Origin: Ramazzottius varieornatus
Lineage: Eukaryota; Tardigrada; Eutardigrada; Parachela; Ramazzottiidae
Length of the DNA: 64,000 bases
Direction: 5' to 3'
Assembly: GCA_001949185.1 (NCBI GenBank)
Contig: BDGG01000004.1
Coordinates: 1,482,278-1,546,277 of the forward strand
Positions 12,101 through 23,474 of the stretch are shown here, one piece after another (within the stretch, counting starts at the first letter, position 1; every line of letters starts with the position of its first letter). A model generated the notes under the pieces. It was not told the origin of the DNA, made no database searches, and worked only from the letters and a program-made list of their open reading frames with translations. Position numbers and translations under genes: made by a program.

Positions 12101-12784
12101 TTTCGTACTTCTGAGAAACTGCCTTCATTCGACTAATGACGGTTTCCAAAGTGGCACCTCTGGTTGCATCTCCCACGAGATGATCTTCGTCAACCATAAA
12201 GAGACGAACCATCCTGACCATGAAGTCGTTGTCTCTCCACCTGAACAAAAGGGTCTTAAAATAGTGAACTGGACGGTGGGGTACTTCAAGATCAAGTACC
12301 TTCGAGTCAAGCTGTCGAACTTTTCCGGAGTTGAAATGACAATGTCCGCTTCCTTCATTTCGTTGTACTCGTCGCCATCAGAATCTCCCGTCATCTTGCA
12401 GCACTTGAATCCAATCTGGCCAAACCTGTTGCTCCAGTCGGTGAATTTTTCATCGCAGAGAGCCTTGATCGGTGCGAGGTACACAGCTTTGCGACTGTGA
12501 AGAGAGTCCTTTCCTGCTTGCTGATCCAGAAACAACTTGACCATCATTAGCTCCATCACGCCCGTCTTGCCGGAACCTGTGGGAGCAGAAACTACCAAAC
12601 TGTTGTCTTCGGTCATTACACTGTCCAGTACTTTGGACTGGAGGATGTTGAAGTACGGACGCTCTTCGAAGATCTTCTGGAACTTGTCCGGAAGCTCCGT
12701 TGTACTGCGGAGTACAACTCGATCGCTGGGCCGTCCATCGGAGAACTGTCGGTTGAGGTAGAGGTGACTCGGAGGCCTTAGCAT
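9154..12784 (-). CDS. HFM1: HFM1/MER3 meiotic DNA helicase
   Basis: HFM1 (Mer3) is a Ski2-like superfamily 2 helicase that stabilises recombination intermediates so that crossovers form in meiosis. Seven exons: 12784-12300, 12240-11619, 11522-11277, 11211-10962, 10804-10265, 10055-9294 and 9227-9154 (992 residues). Motif I is APTGSGKTG, the motif II position reads DEDH (DEVH in the human protein), motif III is SAT and motif VI is QMIGRAGRP. Behind the helicase core come the winged-helix region and a Sec63-type domain (GSLMAKYYIAFDT, IRFPMKGKIQSTAMKVNCLIQ cut short here, RELELIVNRRPPFG, VGLDISCSFAPFY). The human N-terminal ~250 residues and the C-terminal Cys-rich cluster have no counterpart; the tail is instead Lys/Arg-rich then acidic. 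The start is uncertain because an upstream exon could exist. FAH lies divergently upstream. Confidence 0.92.
10107..10240. repeat. Fold-back element, copy A (HFM1 intron)
   Basis: The two halves of this ~134-bp piece are imperfect inverted copies. The left arm carries CCAAGTGGCCCACG and the right arm CGTGCGCCACTTGG, with outer parts GGAGGTCGG and its inverted relative. It lies wholly inside an HFM1 intron. The 15-mer AATTGGGAGGTCGGC at its edge recurs at the copy near 62.4 kb, which marks both as one repeat family. Confidence 0.7.
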
Positions 12785-13731
12785 TCTCCCTTAGCTGTCC
12801 CATCCACTTCTTCTTTGCGAACGCAACTCTTAGAGTAACTGCGGTGCGAAAGATTGGTCGATAGCTGAATATCTGAAATTCTGGGAGGAAACAAGAACGT
12901 TGAAATTCTCTTACGTTCGCCCTGTTGTGTACGCCTGTAGCGTGACGTCACTGCGTAAACTGTACCTCCGCACTGGACAGAGGCCGATCTCATTGTTTCA
13001 ATCAATCAAGCTCCACTTTAAGCAAGCTTATGTCCGAGCCCTGATTGATGGCACACCCTGGACTTCCTAGTTCGCTTCATGGACGCCGCTTTCATACGAA
13101 GTTCGTGCCATGATCCTAGGAGAGGTACATTCCCGCCCGGAAACAGCTGATCCCTGAAACAAATTTTGGACCCCCAAGCAGAAAATCATTGGTGGACCCC
13201 TCAGTTTCACCGCCACTTGTCAAGGGTGAACCTCCTACTGTCGGATCATATGGTACGAACTTTTTAACTGCCGGCATCCATGGTTCGCTACACATGCTTT
13301 AGGAAAGATTCGCAAGATCCTTTCGAGGCCATGTTTAGGTGTTGATCACGTTTCAAGTTTATCTTGCTGCATTCTAGAACGACGTTCGCTGAGCGTGGAA
13401 TGTACGCTGAAATTTCGAAAGCGAACGATTGATGGATGACGGATTCATGGCGGACCAAGGATCAGAGAAGCCCAAGAACAGCATAACAACCGGAGACTTC
13501 GACAGAATTTTCGAAGTCTGCAAGACGACTTGCAACAGGTTGATTTTTTACAGGCTTCCAGTCCAAGTCGAGTGATGAAGACGCCTGCAGCAAGTAAATT
13601 CTCTGCCAAAGAAGTATAACAGCCAATCTAACCATGCTACCAATAAGAAAACCATTATGCTCCACATATCTGTACCGTCTAGGTAATTACTGTGGTCGCG
13701 GCTTCTTGTGGTTAGCTAATCCTTCTCTACA
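12785..13731. promoter_or_regulatory. Divergent intergenic region HFM1 / FAH
   Basis: Head-to-head space of about 950 bp. No domain-bearing exon was found, although an HFM1 N-terminal exon could hide in the part near 12.8-13.0 kb. No strong promoter motif recognised. Confidence 0.35.
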
Positions 13732-16240
13732 ATGTCCAGCGGAGAGTCTTTTGTTGAAGTCGGCAGGGAGAGCGACTTTCCGCTTGCAAATCTTCCTTAT
13801 GGAGTCTTCAATACACCAGAAAACGTAAGTGCCAAACTGCCGGTTCCCTGTCCTTGACTGTAATCAGCACGCTACGAGAGCCTTACATTCTTTCAAAATA
13901 GAGAAAGCAGAGGATCGGTGTGGCGATCGGTAGCCTCATTCTGGACCTTTCCGCTGTCGTGGACCTCTTCGACGGACCGTTGTTGCACAAGGACAACTTC
14001 CGCGATGGACATCCGTTTTCGCAGGTAATCCAGCCTTGTTGAAGTGCATTTTTCCTTCATTGCAGTTTCGCGCGTACTAAAAAGGCCGGTTTCGCACGTA
14101 GCCCACACTGAACCAGTTCATGAGCCTGGGATGCGATGCATGGAAGGAAGCGCGAAGTACTCTGCAGAAATTACTATCCACATCCGAGCCGACTCTACGA
14201 GATAATGAATCTCTTCGTAAAAAGTACGTTCTTTTCGTATCAGTATCGGCTAGTTACACGGCTTCTCAGCGGTGATAAATAAGATGACTCAGGGATGAGC
14301 GGTTATGGAGTTTGATTCTGTCCGCTTCGCTACCGCTTTCATGAAACAGGAGCGCTTCGCTATGACCCGCTATGAGATGCAAGAGTTCGCTATCCGCTTT
14401 GCCACCGCTGTAGTAAACTTCCTTTCTGCAAGAAAAAGCATCGTGTTTTGGCCCTTTCCATAATCGAAACTGATTAGCAAAATGAAGTATTGAATTCAAG
14501 CTCTAAACAACCTCAAATATCCTGAAAAAGTTTGTAAAAGTCGAACCTTACGTGAAAAGTAGCGATTGAGAACCCAGTTTTTTACCAGTCTTGGCTTGAA
14601 ATCCGCTATTTCCGCTGTAGATAATTATCGCTTGGCCCTCGATAGTTCTGAGTTTGCCCAATTCCGCTAGTTTCGTTACATAGCGTAGCGAAGCGGAAAA
14701 CTGGTCCAAAAACGCTACGCCGTTCCAAAACTGCTCATCCCTGTTAAAGATGTTGGGTTTCAGGGCCTTCGCCCAGCAGTCGCAAGCAACAATGCACCTT
14801 CCAGCGCATATCGGTGACTACACGGACTTCTACTCGTCCAAGTTCCATGCATCTAATGTCGGTAAGTTCTATCCCCTCCGAATTACGGCAAAGGTTTCTT
14901 GTCGTTATTCAATGTGCTTCTGATTCATCGTGTAACCGTACCGGTGCTGCAGGTACCATGGTGCACGGGAAAGAGAAAGCATTGTCTCCCAGCTGGTAAG
15001 GATGAGCGCGAGGTTACTCGAGTCATCGACTTTTTTCGCGCTAGTATTTTCACAAACTTATTCCTCTACACGACGGACGAGATATACTGTAAGCGCAATA
15101 ATTGTATACAGGCTTTACCTGCCGACGGCCTACCACAGCCGCGCATCCTCCGTAGTGATTTCAGGGACTAGCATTCACCGTCCGAATGGACAAACCAAGC
15201 CCGATCCAAGTAAGCTTTTCAAAATCGCAGTGTCTCAGCGTTATTCCCGGAATTTCTTCCCAAGAACCATCTTAGTACAATTGTTTTCGCCATAGACCAG
15301 CCGCCTGTGTTCGAACCTTGCAAGAAGATGGACTTTGAACTTGAGATGGCATTTTTCATCGGACCCGGAAGTGAACTTGGGAAGCCCGTTAGTATCAACG
15401 ATACATCCAAGCACATCTTCGGGATGGTTCTCATGAACGATTGGTCCGGTACGGCAACAGAGTTCTCAGTCACTTTCCGCGAACAACAACCATGTTTTGG
15501 TTTTGCTTCTTTTCTCCTAGCACGCGATATTCAAGCATGGGAGATGGCGCCTCTGGGTCCATTTCTTTCCAAGAGCGTCGGGACCAGCATTTCTCCCTGG
15601 ATTGTCACAATGGAAGCTTTAGCGCCTTTCCTCACAGACAACTTCAAGCAAGATCTGGAACCTTTCCCGTATTTGAGACACTCTGACCGATACAACTTTG
15701 ACATAAACCTTCAGTTGGAGCTGAAAGGCGACGACATGCCTGATAGCGCGGTCATTGTCGAGACAAATTTCAAGGTCTGTACATTTCATCCGGTTTGTGG
15801 CAGTTCACTTGTTCAATGCTGTTTTCCATCTGTAGCATGTGTACTGGACAATGAAGCAGCAGTTGGCGCATCACACAAGTAATGGCTGCAATCTTCGGCC
15901 TGGCGACCTCATGGGTTCCGGAACGCTCAGCGGACCCGTAAGAGCTGCCCTACTTCCGGAATCAGTTTTCTTGAGAGGAAATTTCGAATAATGGGAAAAA
16001 ACCACTGATCTCGCATCTTTGCAGACAGACGAATCTCGAGCCTGCTTGAGTGAGCAGTCAGAGATGGGAAAGAAGGATGTCGATTGTGGCAACGGGACGA
16101 AGCGGGTCTACTTGCAGGACAACGATCAGCTTACCATAAAAGGATACTGTCAAAACGACAAAATCAGGATTGGGTTTGGCGAATGTACGGGAAAACTTTT
16201 GCCTGCGATTAGTTACCCGTTTGCTAAAGATTCTACATGA
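13732..16240 (+). CDS. FAH: Fumarylacetoacetase
   Basis: FAH hydrolyses fumarylacetoacetate to fumarate and acetoacetate, the last step of tyrosine breakdown in the cytosol. Ten exons: 13732-13824, 13902-14024, 14102-14223, 14764-14861, 14953-14995, 15112-15209, 15296-15448, 15521-15774, 15836-15937 and 16025-16240, total 1302 nt (433 residues; human 419). The N-terminal SH3-like domain is followed by the catalytic fold. Visible active-site stretches are [24 protein letters not shown] (the two metal-binding Glu), MNDWSARDIQ (metal Asp) and [19 protein letters not shown]. All residues I can place by motif are intact, so the enzyme should be active. Intron 3 is much longer than the others (540 bp) because it holds a repeat element. 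An AATAAA lies about 80 bp after the stop. Confidence 0.95.
14290..14743. mobile_element. Non-autonomous TIR element (MITE) in FAH intron 3
   Basis: The 454-bp piece starts CAGGGATGAGCGGTTATGGA and ends with the inverse of CAGGGATGAGCAGTTTTGGA, giving imperfect ~20-bp terminal inverted repeats. Inside, short runs such as CCGCT, CGCTTCGCTA and GCTAT recur many times in both orientations. Termini starting CAGGG recall hAT elements, but no clean 8-bp target duplication is visible; the flanks contain TAAGATG and TAAAGATG, which might be a decayed one. It has no coding capacity. Confidence 0.6.
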
Positions 16241-16548
16241 GGTACCGAAAGACAAACAGGCAGTTTTTACTAACGTTATACTAACAAACAAAAAGACTAC
16301 CCTCTCGGGCAAAGGAAGAATAAAATTCGAATACAAGACTGTTCACGACAGATCACTACGAGAACCAGTGGAGAAAATAAGCACATTGAAAGGTAAAATA
16401 ACTGGAAAATGCAGCAACGATCGGTTGCCTTCGCACTGAGATTCCATTCGCGCAAGCGATGTAAGTTGCGCCGTTGCGCTACTTGGAAAGAAACAGTTCC
16501 CCAAAGTTACCGAGAAGATCGTAGAAAAACAAGATTATTGACAAGTAA

Positions 16549-17598
16549 TTACACCCCGTGATTTTTCCTAACTGAGTACAGAAGCTGCATGGGACGTGCC
16601 ACATTCCAGTAGAAGTCGTGAACTTGCTTCAACGTCAGGTCTCCTCTCAAGGGGCGGATGTCAGCGCTGTTCACCCGTAAATACAACCTGATTCCGCCGA
16701 CATCTAGGGATCTTTGGTCGACGTAAGTAACCTGCTCCTGTTCCACTAGCAGTCGACTCGCGATGAAGCTTCGGATATGGTCCACTGCATCGCAGCATAA
16801 CTATGTCAGACGTTTGCACAAAGGTTTCGAAACACAATGTTAGTTACCAGTAGCCGTGGATATCACGCGAACCAAGCGTTTGCACAAGGCCTTCGACAGT
16901 CCCTGGTCCGAAATATCCGGCATCTTGTCCAGGTATGGCTGCAGCTCGAACGACATGATGTCCTCATCTTCCACGACGTCCGTATCGCTCTTGTTTAGAC
17001 TGATGAAGCCCGCAGGATGAGTGGAATTCGAAGGAGCACTGGCGGCCTTGGCACCTTTCTTCGTGTTATCTTTACTCAGCTTGGCCAGGAGAGCTGCATG
17101 ACGTTCTTCCATGATTTCGCGCCGAGGGAAGATGGTCTTTATAATCTCGTCGAAAAGTGGGTCCGGACGAAGAGCTCGCATGGAGATAAGCTTCTGCCTG
17201 CAAAGTTCCAACACCGCTATGAAGAATCTGTAATGGTATACTCTTCAGTATCGATCGTCTACATGAACGAGCAAACCAAACCTGCAATTTGGACATTCCT
17301 GCAGACAAGAGACACAGCGTAAGACAGAAGTAAATATTACAGTTGGTAAGAGATACTTTATAGGTACCTTGTTGCCATTCCTCAGTGCCTGTCTTATACA
17401 CTCATCGCAAAAACGATGAAGGCATTCCTTGGTGGTCATTGTCTTGCGTAGAACATCCAGACAGATAGCACACTGTAGCTCAGACTCCAACAAGCGTCCA
17501 GTTGTGCGAATTACAGCGTCGTTATCCTGAGACAGCAAGTGTGGTTGGCGATCCAGTTCGTAAGGCGTCAGATCCCACAGGCCGCCTCGTTGAGCCAT
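16549..17598 (-). CDS. RNF2: RING1/RNF2-type Polycomb E3 ubiquitin ligase
   Basis: This is the catalytic subunit of PRC1, which mono-ubiquitinates histone H2A. Four exons: 17598-17368, 17298-17282 (only 17 nt), 17197-16848 and 16784-16549, total 834 nt (277 residues; human RNF2 336). The RING finger reads CAICLDVLRKTMTTKECLHRF continuing CDEC and then CPNC after the micro-exon; flanking WDLTPYEL and MRALRPDPLFDEII are family hallmarks. The C-terminal RAWUL domain starts near ATVDHIRSFIASRL and ends with the W-N-V-x-R-P-M-x-L-L-Y pattern. The linker between RING and RAWUL is short, which explains the reduced length. It converges on FAH (308 bp apart) and diverges from ORMDL. RING1 versus RNF2 cannot be separated because most invertebrates have a single gene. 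Confidence 0.92.
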
Positions 17599-18311
17599 TA
17601 TGCGCAATGGGTCGGAGATGAATCTGGTAACACACTGGAGCCACGATAATCAAAACAGAGCGTTTGCTGATGCTACTTGTGGTTTTGGACTTAGGTGGAC
17701 ATCCAGGAGGTCCTTCCCTCGACACAGCGACAGCGTCAGGAGTCAGCACCTCTGAATGCTCTGATCCAGGTGAGTCTTGATGACCTAACTGAAAATAATG
17801 CTTTTTCCATACCTGGTTTCGATTGATTTGTGATTTGACTGCTCTACTGTTCTGACCACGCTAATTTCGTTTCGCAAATCCGCATATGTTGTTTTCTTCG
17901 GCACACTGAAGCTTTCAGTCTGTCACTGTGAAAGTTAAAGAAAAGTTCAGTTCCGCCAGATCATTTTTTGTTTGTTTGCAGATTGGAAATGTTCTAATCG
18001 CTTTTCTTCCACCTTCCAGAGATAGCGAGCTCTTACCTCCTCCGCCGCCCCAACATCAACGTCACCGCACTGCTCTAACTAGCGAACGGGAAACAAACGG
18101 AAAGAGATGCTTGGACGGATTGGATAGAAGGGCCCGGTTGGATATCCACGTCATCTAATTAGGCGCTGCAGATGGAATCGCTCCATGGCCTCCTTCTGAT
18201 CATCTCCTAATTTTCGACAGGCTTGCAGGTGCGCTCGTCACTAAACCGCTACATCTTGGAACGTCTGGAGCTTTGGACCGAAGTAGAATCGATATCGGTC
18301 TCACCGCCGCG
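17599..18311. promoter_or_regulatory. Divergent intergenic region RNF2 / ORMDL
   Basis: About 710 bp between two start codons. Nothing codes convincingly; the space must hold both promoters and leaders. No specific motif recognised. Confidence 0.4.
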
Positions 18312-19069
18312 ATGTTTGCGGAAGGAGCACCATCTCATAACCCGAACGTCGACTGGCTAAACACCCGGGGTACAGCTGCTGCCTTTGAGACTTTGACGTT
18401 CTTAATGCCTGGAAGCTGCTGGGGCAGTCCGTCTCGAATTTACTATTCTAACCTGATTGTTAACGCAGCGTGCTGTTTTAGGCATGTGGACACTCTATGT
18501 CATTCTCCTTGTTATGTTCCATCTCTTCCTCCTGTCGATACCGGTCGACGCTTTGACGGTTCCAATGGTCTGGACCTTAACTAACGTCCTACACAACCTG
18601 GTGAGCGTTTCATCTTAACCACATGGAGATCTAATCGACACACAATGTGCTGATGGTGCCTTCCTTATAGTTTAGTTTGATTCTATTTCACTTCACCAAA
18701 GGCACACCTTGGCTGGACACTGATCAAGGCCGGTCTCGGGCGCTTACGTTCTGGGAACAGATTGACGACGGAATCCAGTATACTACAACGAAGAAGTTCT
18801 TCACGATTCTACCGATCGTGGTGTAAGTTCGCTGCCACTGCTGCTAAACAACCAGAGGCATGAGCACTTCTGTTCTGTGGGAAGTCGCCCACTCGGCCAG
18901 TTTGCATGTTCCATCGTTTCTTCCTCGTTGCAGATATTTGATGACCGGATTCTATACCAACTATGACCATGCGCACTTTATCGTGAACACTATCTCGCTG
19001 GTGACAGTTTTGGTGCCTAAGCTGCCTATCTTTCACCGACTGAGGCTGTTTGGTATCAATCGTTATTGA
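18312..19069 (+). CDS. ORMDL: ORM1-like (ORMDL) sphingolipid regulator
   Basis: ORMDL proteins are small ER membrane proteins that bind and restrain serine palmitoyltransferase, setting the rate of sphingolipid synthesis. Four exons: 18312-18369, 18482-18600, 18671-18822 and 18934-19069, total 465 nt (154 residues; human 153). The start at 18312 gives MFAEGAPSHNPNVDWLNTRG, aligning with the N-P-N-x-R-x-x-x-S-R-G start of human ORMDL1. Hydrophobic helices follow (LYVILLVMFHLFLLSIP and others). Conserved blocks are VPMVWTLTNVLHNL, KGTPWLDTDQG, LTFWEQIDDG, KKFFTI and the C-terminal FGINRY. Length, helix order and the C-terminus are complete. An upstream in-frame Met at 18273 is possible but would lengthen the protein beyond the family norm. 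Confidence 0.95.
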
Positions 19070-19681
19070 GAGATTGGCCCACTCGATGGCTTCTTCGACG
19101 ATGAGCTCTTCGACCATAGGCTGGTCAGCGACGCACCACTGTTCACATCTTCTTTTCTAAAGTCTTTCTTACATTTATTTATCCATGCCGCCTGTATGTG
19201 ATCCACCGGAAATATAAAGCATACATTAGGTCTTTGTTTATTTTATGCAGTGTCCCGTTCAGGCTGAAGCTGCTCACGGGAAGTCAACTTCCTTGTACCA
19301 AAATGCGCGCGACCGGTTCCAAGACGAAAGCTTTACTCGAGCAGTAAGTGCTTGTCTCAAGGCAGTTGGTCGGCTGGTTGAAAAGTTCCGTGGAAAACTA
19401 GTCTGGGAGTTCGACGAATCTAGGATCAGAAAGAGATTTGCAAAGTTACACTGCCATTTGGCACATGCAAAAACGGCAAAGCCAGTTGACAGATAAAAAC
19501 AAGAAATGCAAATTGGTTATTGCAGAAAATCGAATGTGAATCAGAGAGGAAGAAAATTTGAGCGAGAGAAAACAGATAGCATCCCACTGGAAACAGCAAT
19601 AGCTAAAAATAAAAGGACCGCTTCAAACTCCGTCCAAACCGGCGCTCTTCTGCCTTCAGAAAGGACCCAAACCGCACATTC
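19070..19681. other. Convergent 3' intergenic region
   Basis: Between the ORMDL stop and the EFHD stop, tail to tail. An AATATAAAG sequence near 19208 could serve ORMDL polyadenylation. Small open frames on the + strand have no recognisable content. Confidence 0.4.
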
Positions 19682-21304
19682 TTACGTCCTTCCGTTACCA
19701 AACACCGCTGCTTTCTGTTTGAATTCCTGCCTTCTTTGCTTCTTCTCTTCGGCGTCTTTCCGTAGCTGCTCTTGTTCAGCCTTGATCTCTTCCTCAAACT
19801 TTGAGCCTTTCCGGAGATTTTCGATCTGCAAAGAGTACAACGTTGCATTTTCTGGATCACTCCTGACGAGGAATATCTGAACCTCAGATGACCAGACGAC
19901 TAACCACCCCAACGAACCTTAGCCTCGAAAAAAGTCTTTGCGCCACCTACAGAGAACATAACACGTATATTACATCACGCGAAAAGATAAGATAGCGAAA
20001 AGCGGCCATAAACTCGGTAAAACCCGCTCTTACCGACTCCGGTCTTGTCCACATCGATCTCTGACAAACTAGCTAGCAACGACAGACCGCTGTCATCCCG
20101 GAGCTCCCCAGCTGCCGCTTTCCGGAAGATCAGAAGAAACTGCAACATACAATTCAATTATGGGCATTTTTTACATAGCTACGGCCAGACAAGGAACGTA
20201 ATCTGTTTAATGTCACACCACGAAAAGGGAGGGCAACTATATATGGAGTATGGATACAAGTGAACAAGGAAGCCCCGAAAGCCGACCATGATTTATGATC
20301 TATAAATATCGGTTTAATGTTCTGGTCAAGCTTTCAACATAGTCTGTCATATGACACTGGGCAATATTGGTTCACATGATGCATCCGATATGAACAACTC
20401 TGGGCGTATAATGTGAATATGCAATCTGAGTTGATACCATGAGCGCGATCGCCCAAAGGGTTGGCTGTGAATCTCACAGTCATATCGGAAATGACTGTTG
20501 CATTCATCGGAAAATGCATCAACATGACCGGAAGTGACTACACTTGTTTAGGGTAGTGTCCATACTCGCGTGTGAAAAACACGTAAACCATCTAGATACC
20601 TCTCTGAAGTTGAGCTTTCCATCCTCGTCCTCGTCCACTTCGCTACAAAAAAAATTGACAAAGGGTTATGAGTGGCGACCTTGGTAAACAAACGTGGTTT
20701 GTTTATTGTCCAGTATTTACAGACCTGATCATTGACTTCAATGCCAGATGTGTTTGAGGAGCTCCCAGCTTTTCCATCATGCGTTTCAGCTCGTCTAGAT
20801 CGATGAAGTTATCCTTATTGACATCGTGACTGCAAAAACAGAAAAAACAATCTTACGTTCACACATAATACAAGATACCCTAGGGATGAGGGAGCTTAAA
20901 TCAGCACAACTTCCGCCCAATAAAACTGTCATGCTTGGAGTATCTGCATGTACTTACAGTTTGAAGATCTTTTCGTATTCTTTGATCTGCTTCCTCGTGA
21001 ATTCTCTGAACTCCGTATACGGGTTGAAAGAGCGAAGCAGTGGCTTGAAGTCATCTCCGACGTTTCCTTCGTTGATGTCCTGTCTCCGGTTGAGCTTCTT
21101 GCTTAATTCATCTGACGCCGAGTCGGAGATGGCTTTTTCTGATCCCGTGGAAGAACCAGACGATATCTTCCGTTGTAAAGGTGCATGCGAGTTGGGATCC
21201 AGTCGATTCTGATCCTGAACAGACTCGCCTGGATTTCCTTCGGGGGATTCTTCGTTGAGCTGAAGCCGACGATTGAGCTTCCTTGATAACTCGTTGTCCG
21301 CCAT
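19682..21304 (-). CDS. EFHD2: EF-hand domain protein EFHD (swiprosin)
   Basis: Swiprosins are calcium- and actin-binding adaptors found in the cytoplasm or, for EFHD1, mitochondria. Six exons: 21304-20958, 20829-20725, 20642-20600, 20139-20034, 19946-19918 and 19825-19682, total 774 nt (257 residues; human EFHD2 240). The N-terminus contains two copies of an (E/D)LS(R/K)KLNRR motif inside a Ser-rich region. FNPYTEFREFTRKQIKEYEK leads into two EF-hands: the first loop D-V-N-K-D-N-F-I-D-L-D-E and the second D-E-D-E-D-G-K-L-N-F-R-E, both with good calcium ligands. GAPQTHLALKSMI and FLLIFRKAAAGEL are family signatures. A charged coiled coil (FEEEIKAEQEQLRKDAEEKK) ends the protein. EFHD1 and EFHD2 are vertebrate duplicates, so the symbol is by closest resemblance. 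Confidence 0.94.
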
Positions 21305-21984
21305 GCTTGTCTTTGCTTGGAATTCCTTCTTCTTGGACGAAGGTTTACGGGCGAATCCAAGAGGCTTTCACCAACTAAAGGAATCACAGTTCAGGACATC
21401 GGAACAGGACTAGTGTAGGTTGACAGGCGCGGATAAAAGATTGGCTTTGCTGTTGTCCACACTATTTATACCCCAGCGGTCAGCTTCGGCGCTCGAATCC
21501 TGCCAATCCCAACTGTACAGTCTCTTTGGAGCAGTGAGTAATAGTCAACAGTCAACACTGACGACAACGCAGCAGCACCACCAGAAATTGAGAGGAAAAT
21601 AGAAACATCAAAATTTGAACAGTTTGTTTGCGTTTCTAATGTTCCATGTTTCCATCAGTGTCATGCCATTGATTTCCATTGGTTTGAACTCCAATGAACA
21701 TGAGCTGGTGTGGGCGTTTCACTTTTCTGCAGTGCGCCGCAGCAGAATCCTGCATATCCTTCGTTTACCAATCAAAAGTACCATAGGCGGATAGATTCTA
21801 AGATGCAGAGTATGCAGGTTCGAACAACTGAGTGCCCGAACTCACTTGTTGACCACGGGTCAACCGAAATTTTGTCCGTAGTAAAAGAGCTGTACTTGCT
21901 TGATATAGCGTCGAAGCCATTCCAGAGCAGACGAGATTCTCCGTCAGAAGGCTAATAACTTGCTGTACCGTACCCGGCTGTAAG
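21305..21984. promoter_or_regulatory. Upstream region of EFHD and of the unresolved + gene
   Basis: Intergenic by position. Contains a CTATTTATA sequence near 21466-21474 but no resolved coding exon. Confidence 0.3.
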
Positions 21985-23148
21985 ACGACTGTCAATGCAA
22001 GGAAGGATATTCAAGTCATAATTATGTCCCACATGCTACGGAACCAGCAAGCAGAGCCACGTGGGCGAGATTCTGTGGGAAGGAAGATGCTTCGAGTACC
22101 AGCCGAGATGCCGTCATGTGCGAAAAGCTTTTTTCGCCATCCGCTTTTCTGACACGTAATTACGAAAATGTACCAGACGGAAGGAAGACGCTGTTCCCGA
22201 ATATAACTCCCCAGGCGATCTTCGAAAATTTTGGGTACATCAGTCATCCTAGAGACCTTTCTCTTAAGAAACTACCCCCGACAGCCTCAAGTCGTCATTC
22301 CTCACCGTAAGTAGAAACGTAGCCCTGTAGAATAGCGCTCAAATATAAACGGTATAGTTTTCCCAGAATGGGATTTTGTGGATGTCGCCGATATACAGTA
22401 TTCGACTTCCCTCAGCGCTCATCCCTCATTTGACAACCTTCGTGCAGGAAAGTGTCTTTCATAATCGCACCACACCGCCTGTTTCTCCTACATGCATGTA
22501 CCGTATTGTACCACCTTTGAACGGAAACTGTCCTTTACTGAGTAATGTTCACTGGCTTCTATAATCAAAGATCACGCAATGCCATCTTCTGGTTATCGCT
22601 GACGTCAGGAGCTATGGTCAAAACGTCCGACCATCTTCGAGACCTGTCGGGGAAGTCCTTCTACGTTACACGCATATGCGAAGGCCTTGGCGAGCTGCAG
22701 AATTGGGCAACCAACACTGGTATAGGGTGAAGTTTTTCGAACGTCTGCAGCTCGATCCCTGACATCGTTCGCGGATGAGCGAGTTTCTCATTTCATCTTC
22801 ACCAGCTTCCAAGAAGAAGTATCGGGTCGTTCCCACGCGTCCTTTCCGGTTAACCACATAAATTAGTACGGTACATGGTGTCTGAAGTTTAGGTGCAACG
22901 CGTGTCGCGACCTTCGGAACAAACTGGAACGGCGAATACGTATGGAAATCAAAAGACCTGAACAGCAGGACTTCTTTATCACACCCGAAAGAGAAGGGAG
23001 ACGCCATAAACGTAAAACGGAGAACCAGAGGGAGCGGAGAATGGCTAAGAAGATGGCCAATACAGCGAACCCAGACATTCCACTTCCGGTCATCTACGAG
23101 TTCATGGATAACACTGTCAACCAGAGCGTAGGACATCTTCCAAAGTGA
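21985..23148 (+). CDS. Unresolved multi-exon gene, function not recognised
   Basis: I do not recognise this gene. Three observations support a + strand gene. First, an open stretch to about 22308 ends at a strong GTAAGT donor and reads ...NYENVPDGRKTLFPNITPQ... Second, open segments near 22580-22730 lie beside possible splice sites. Third, there is a well-formed last exon at about 22893-23148, with a TTTAG acceptor, a CNAC start and a very basic helix (LRNKLERR...KRKTENQRERRMAKK), and it ends QSVGHLPK. Position also fits: it lies between the divergent EFHD start and the convergent kettin stop. Frames overlap and I could not link all exons in one phase. A 188-residue open frame on the opposite strand (23232-22666) is the main rival. 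It could also be a decayed copy. Confidence 0.3.
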
Positions 23149-23474
23149 GCTCAGAAAGCCGGGAGCCAGACGCACTGATATCTTTAATAGCCAATAGAAA
23201 CAATAAGTACTAGTAAGAAGAACATGGTTCACGCAACATTCATGACATTTACAGAGCAGAAGCTTTCATTGTGATATGAATAAACTACTGCTAATATCGG
23301 TAGAGAAGAATTATGAAAAGAGGCGTAGCAGATGGGGGACAGGCACGTCGACAAAGGCACAATAACGTATGATGTGAACCGGAAGTACCGATAAGTTCCA
23401 AAACGCAAAAAAGAAAGCATGGGAAAGAGAAACATAGTGATAAGTGATATCCGTCGTGAGTTCCTGTAGGTCCC

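Noticed and set aside
22666-23232. 188-residue open frame on the - strand
   Set aside because: It overlaps the better-formed + strand exon, has no domain, and lies downstream of the kettin-like stop where 3' untranslated sequence is expected.
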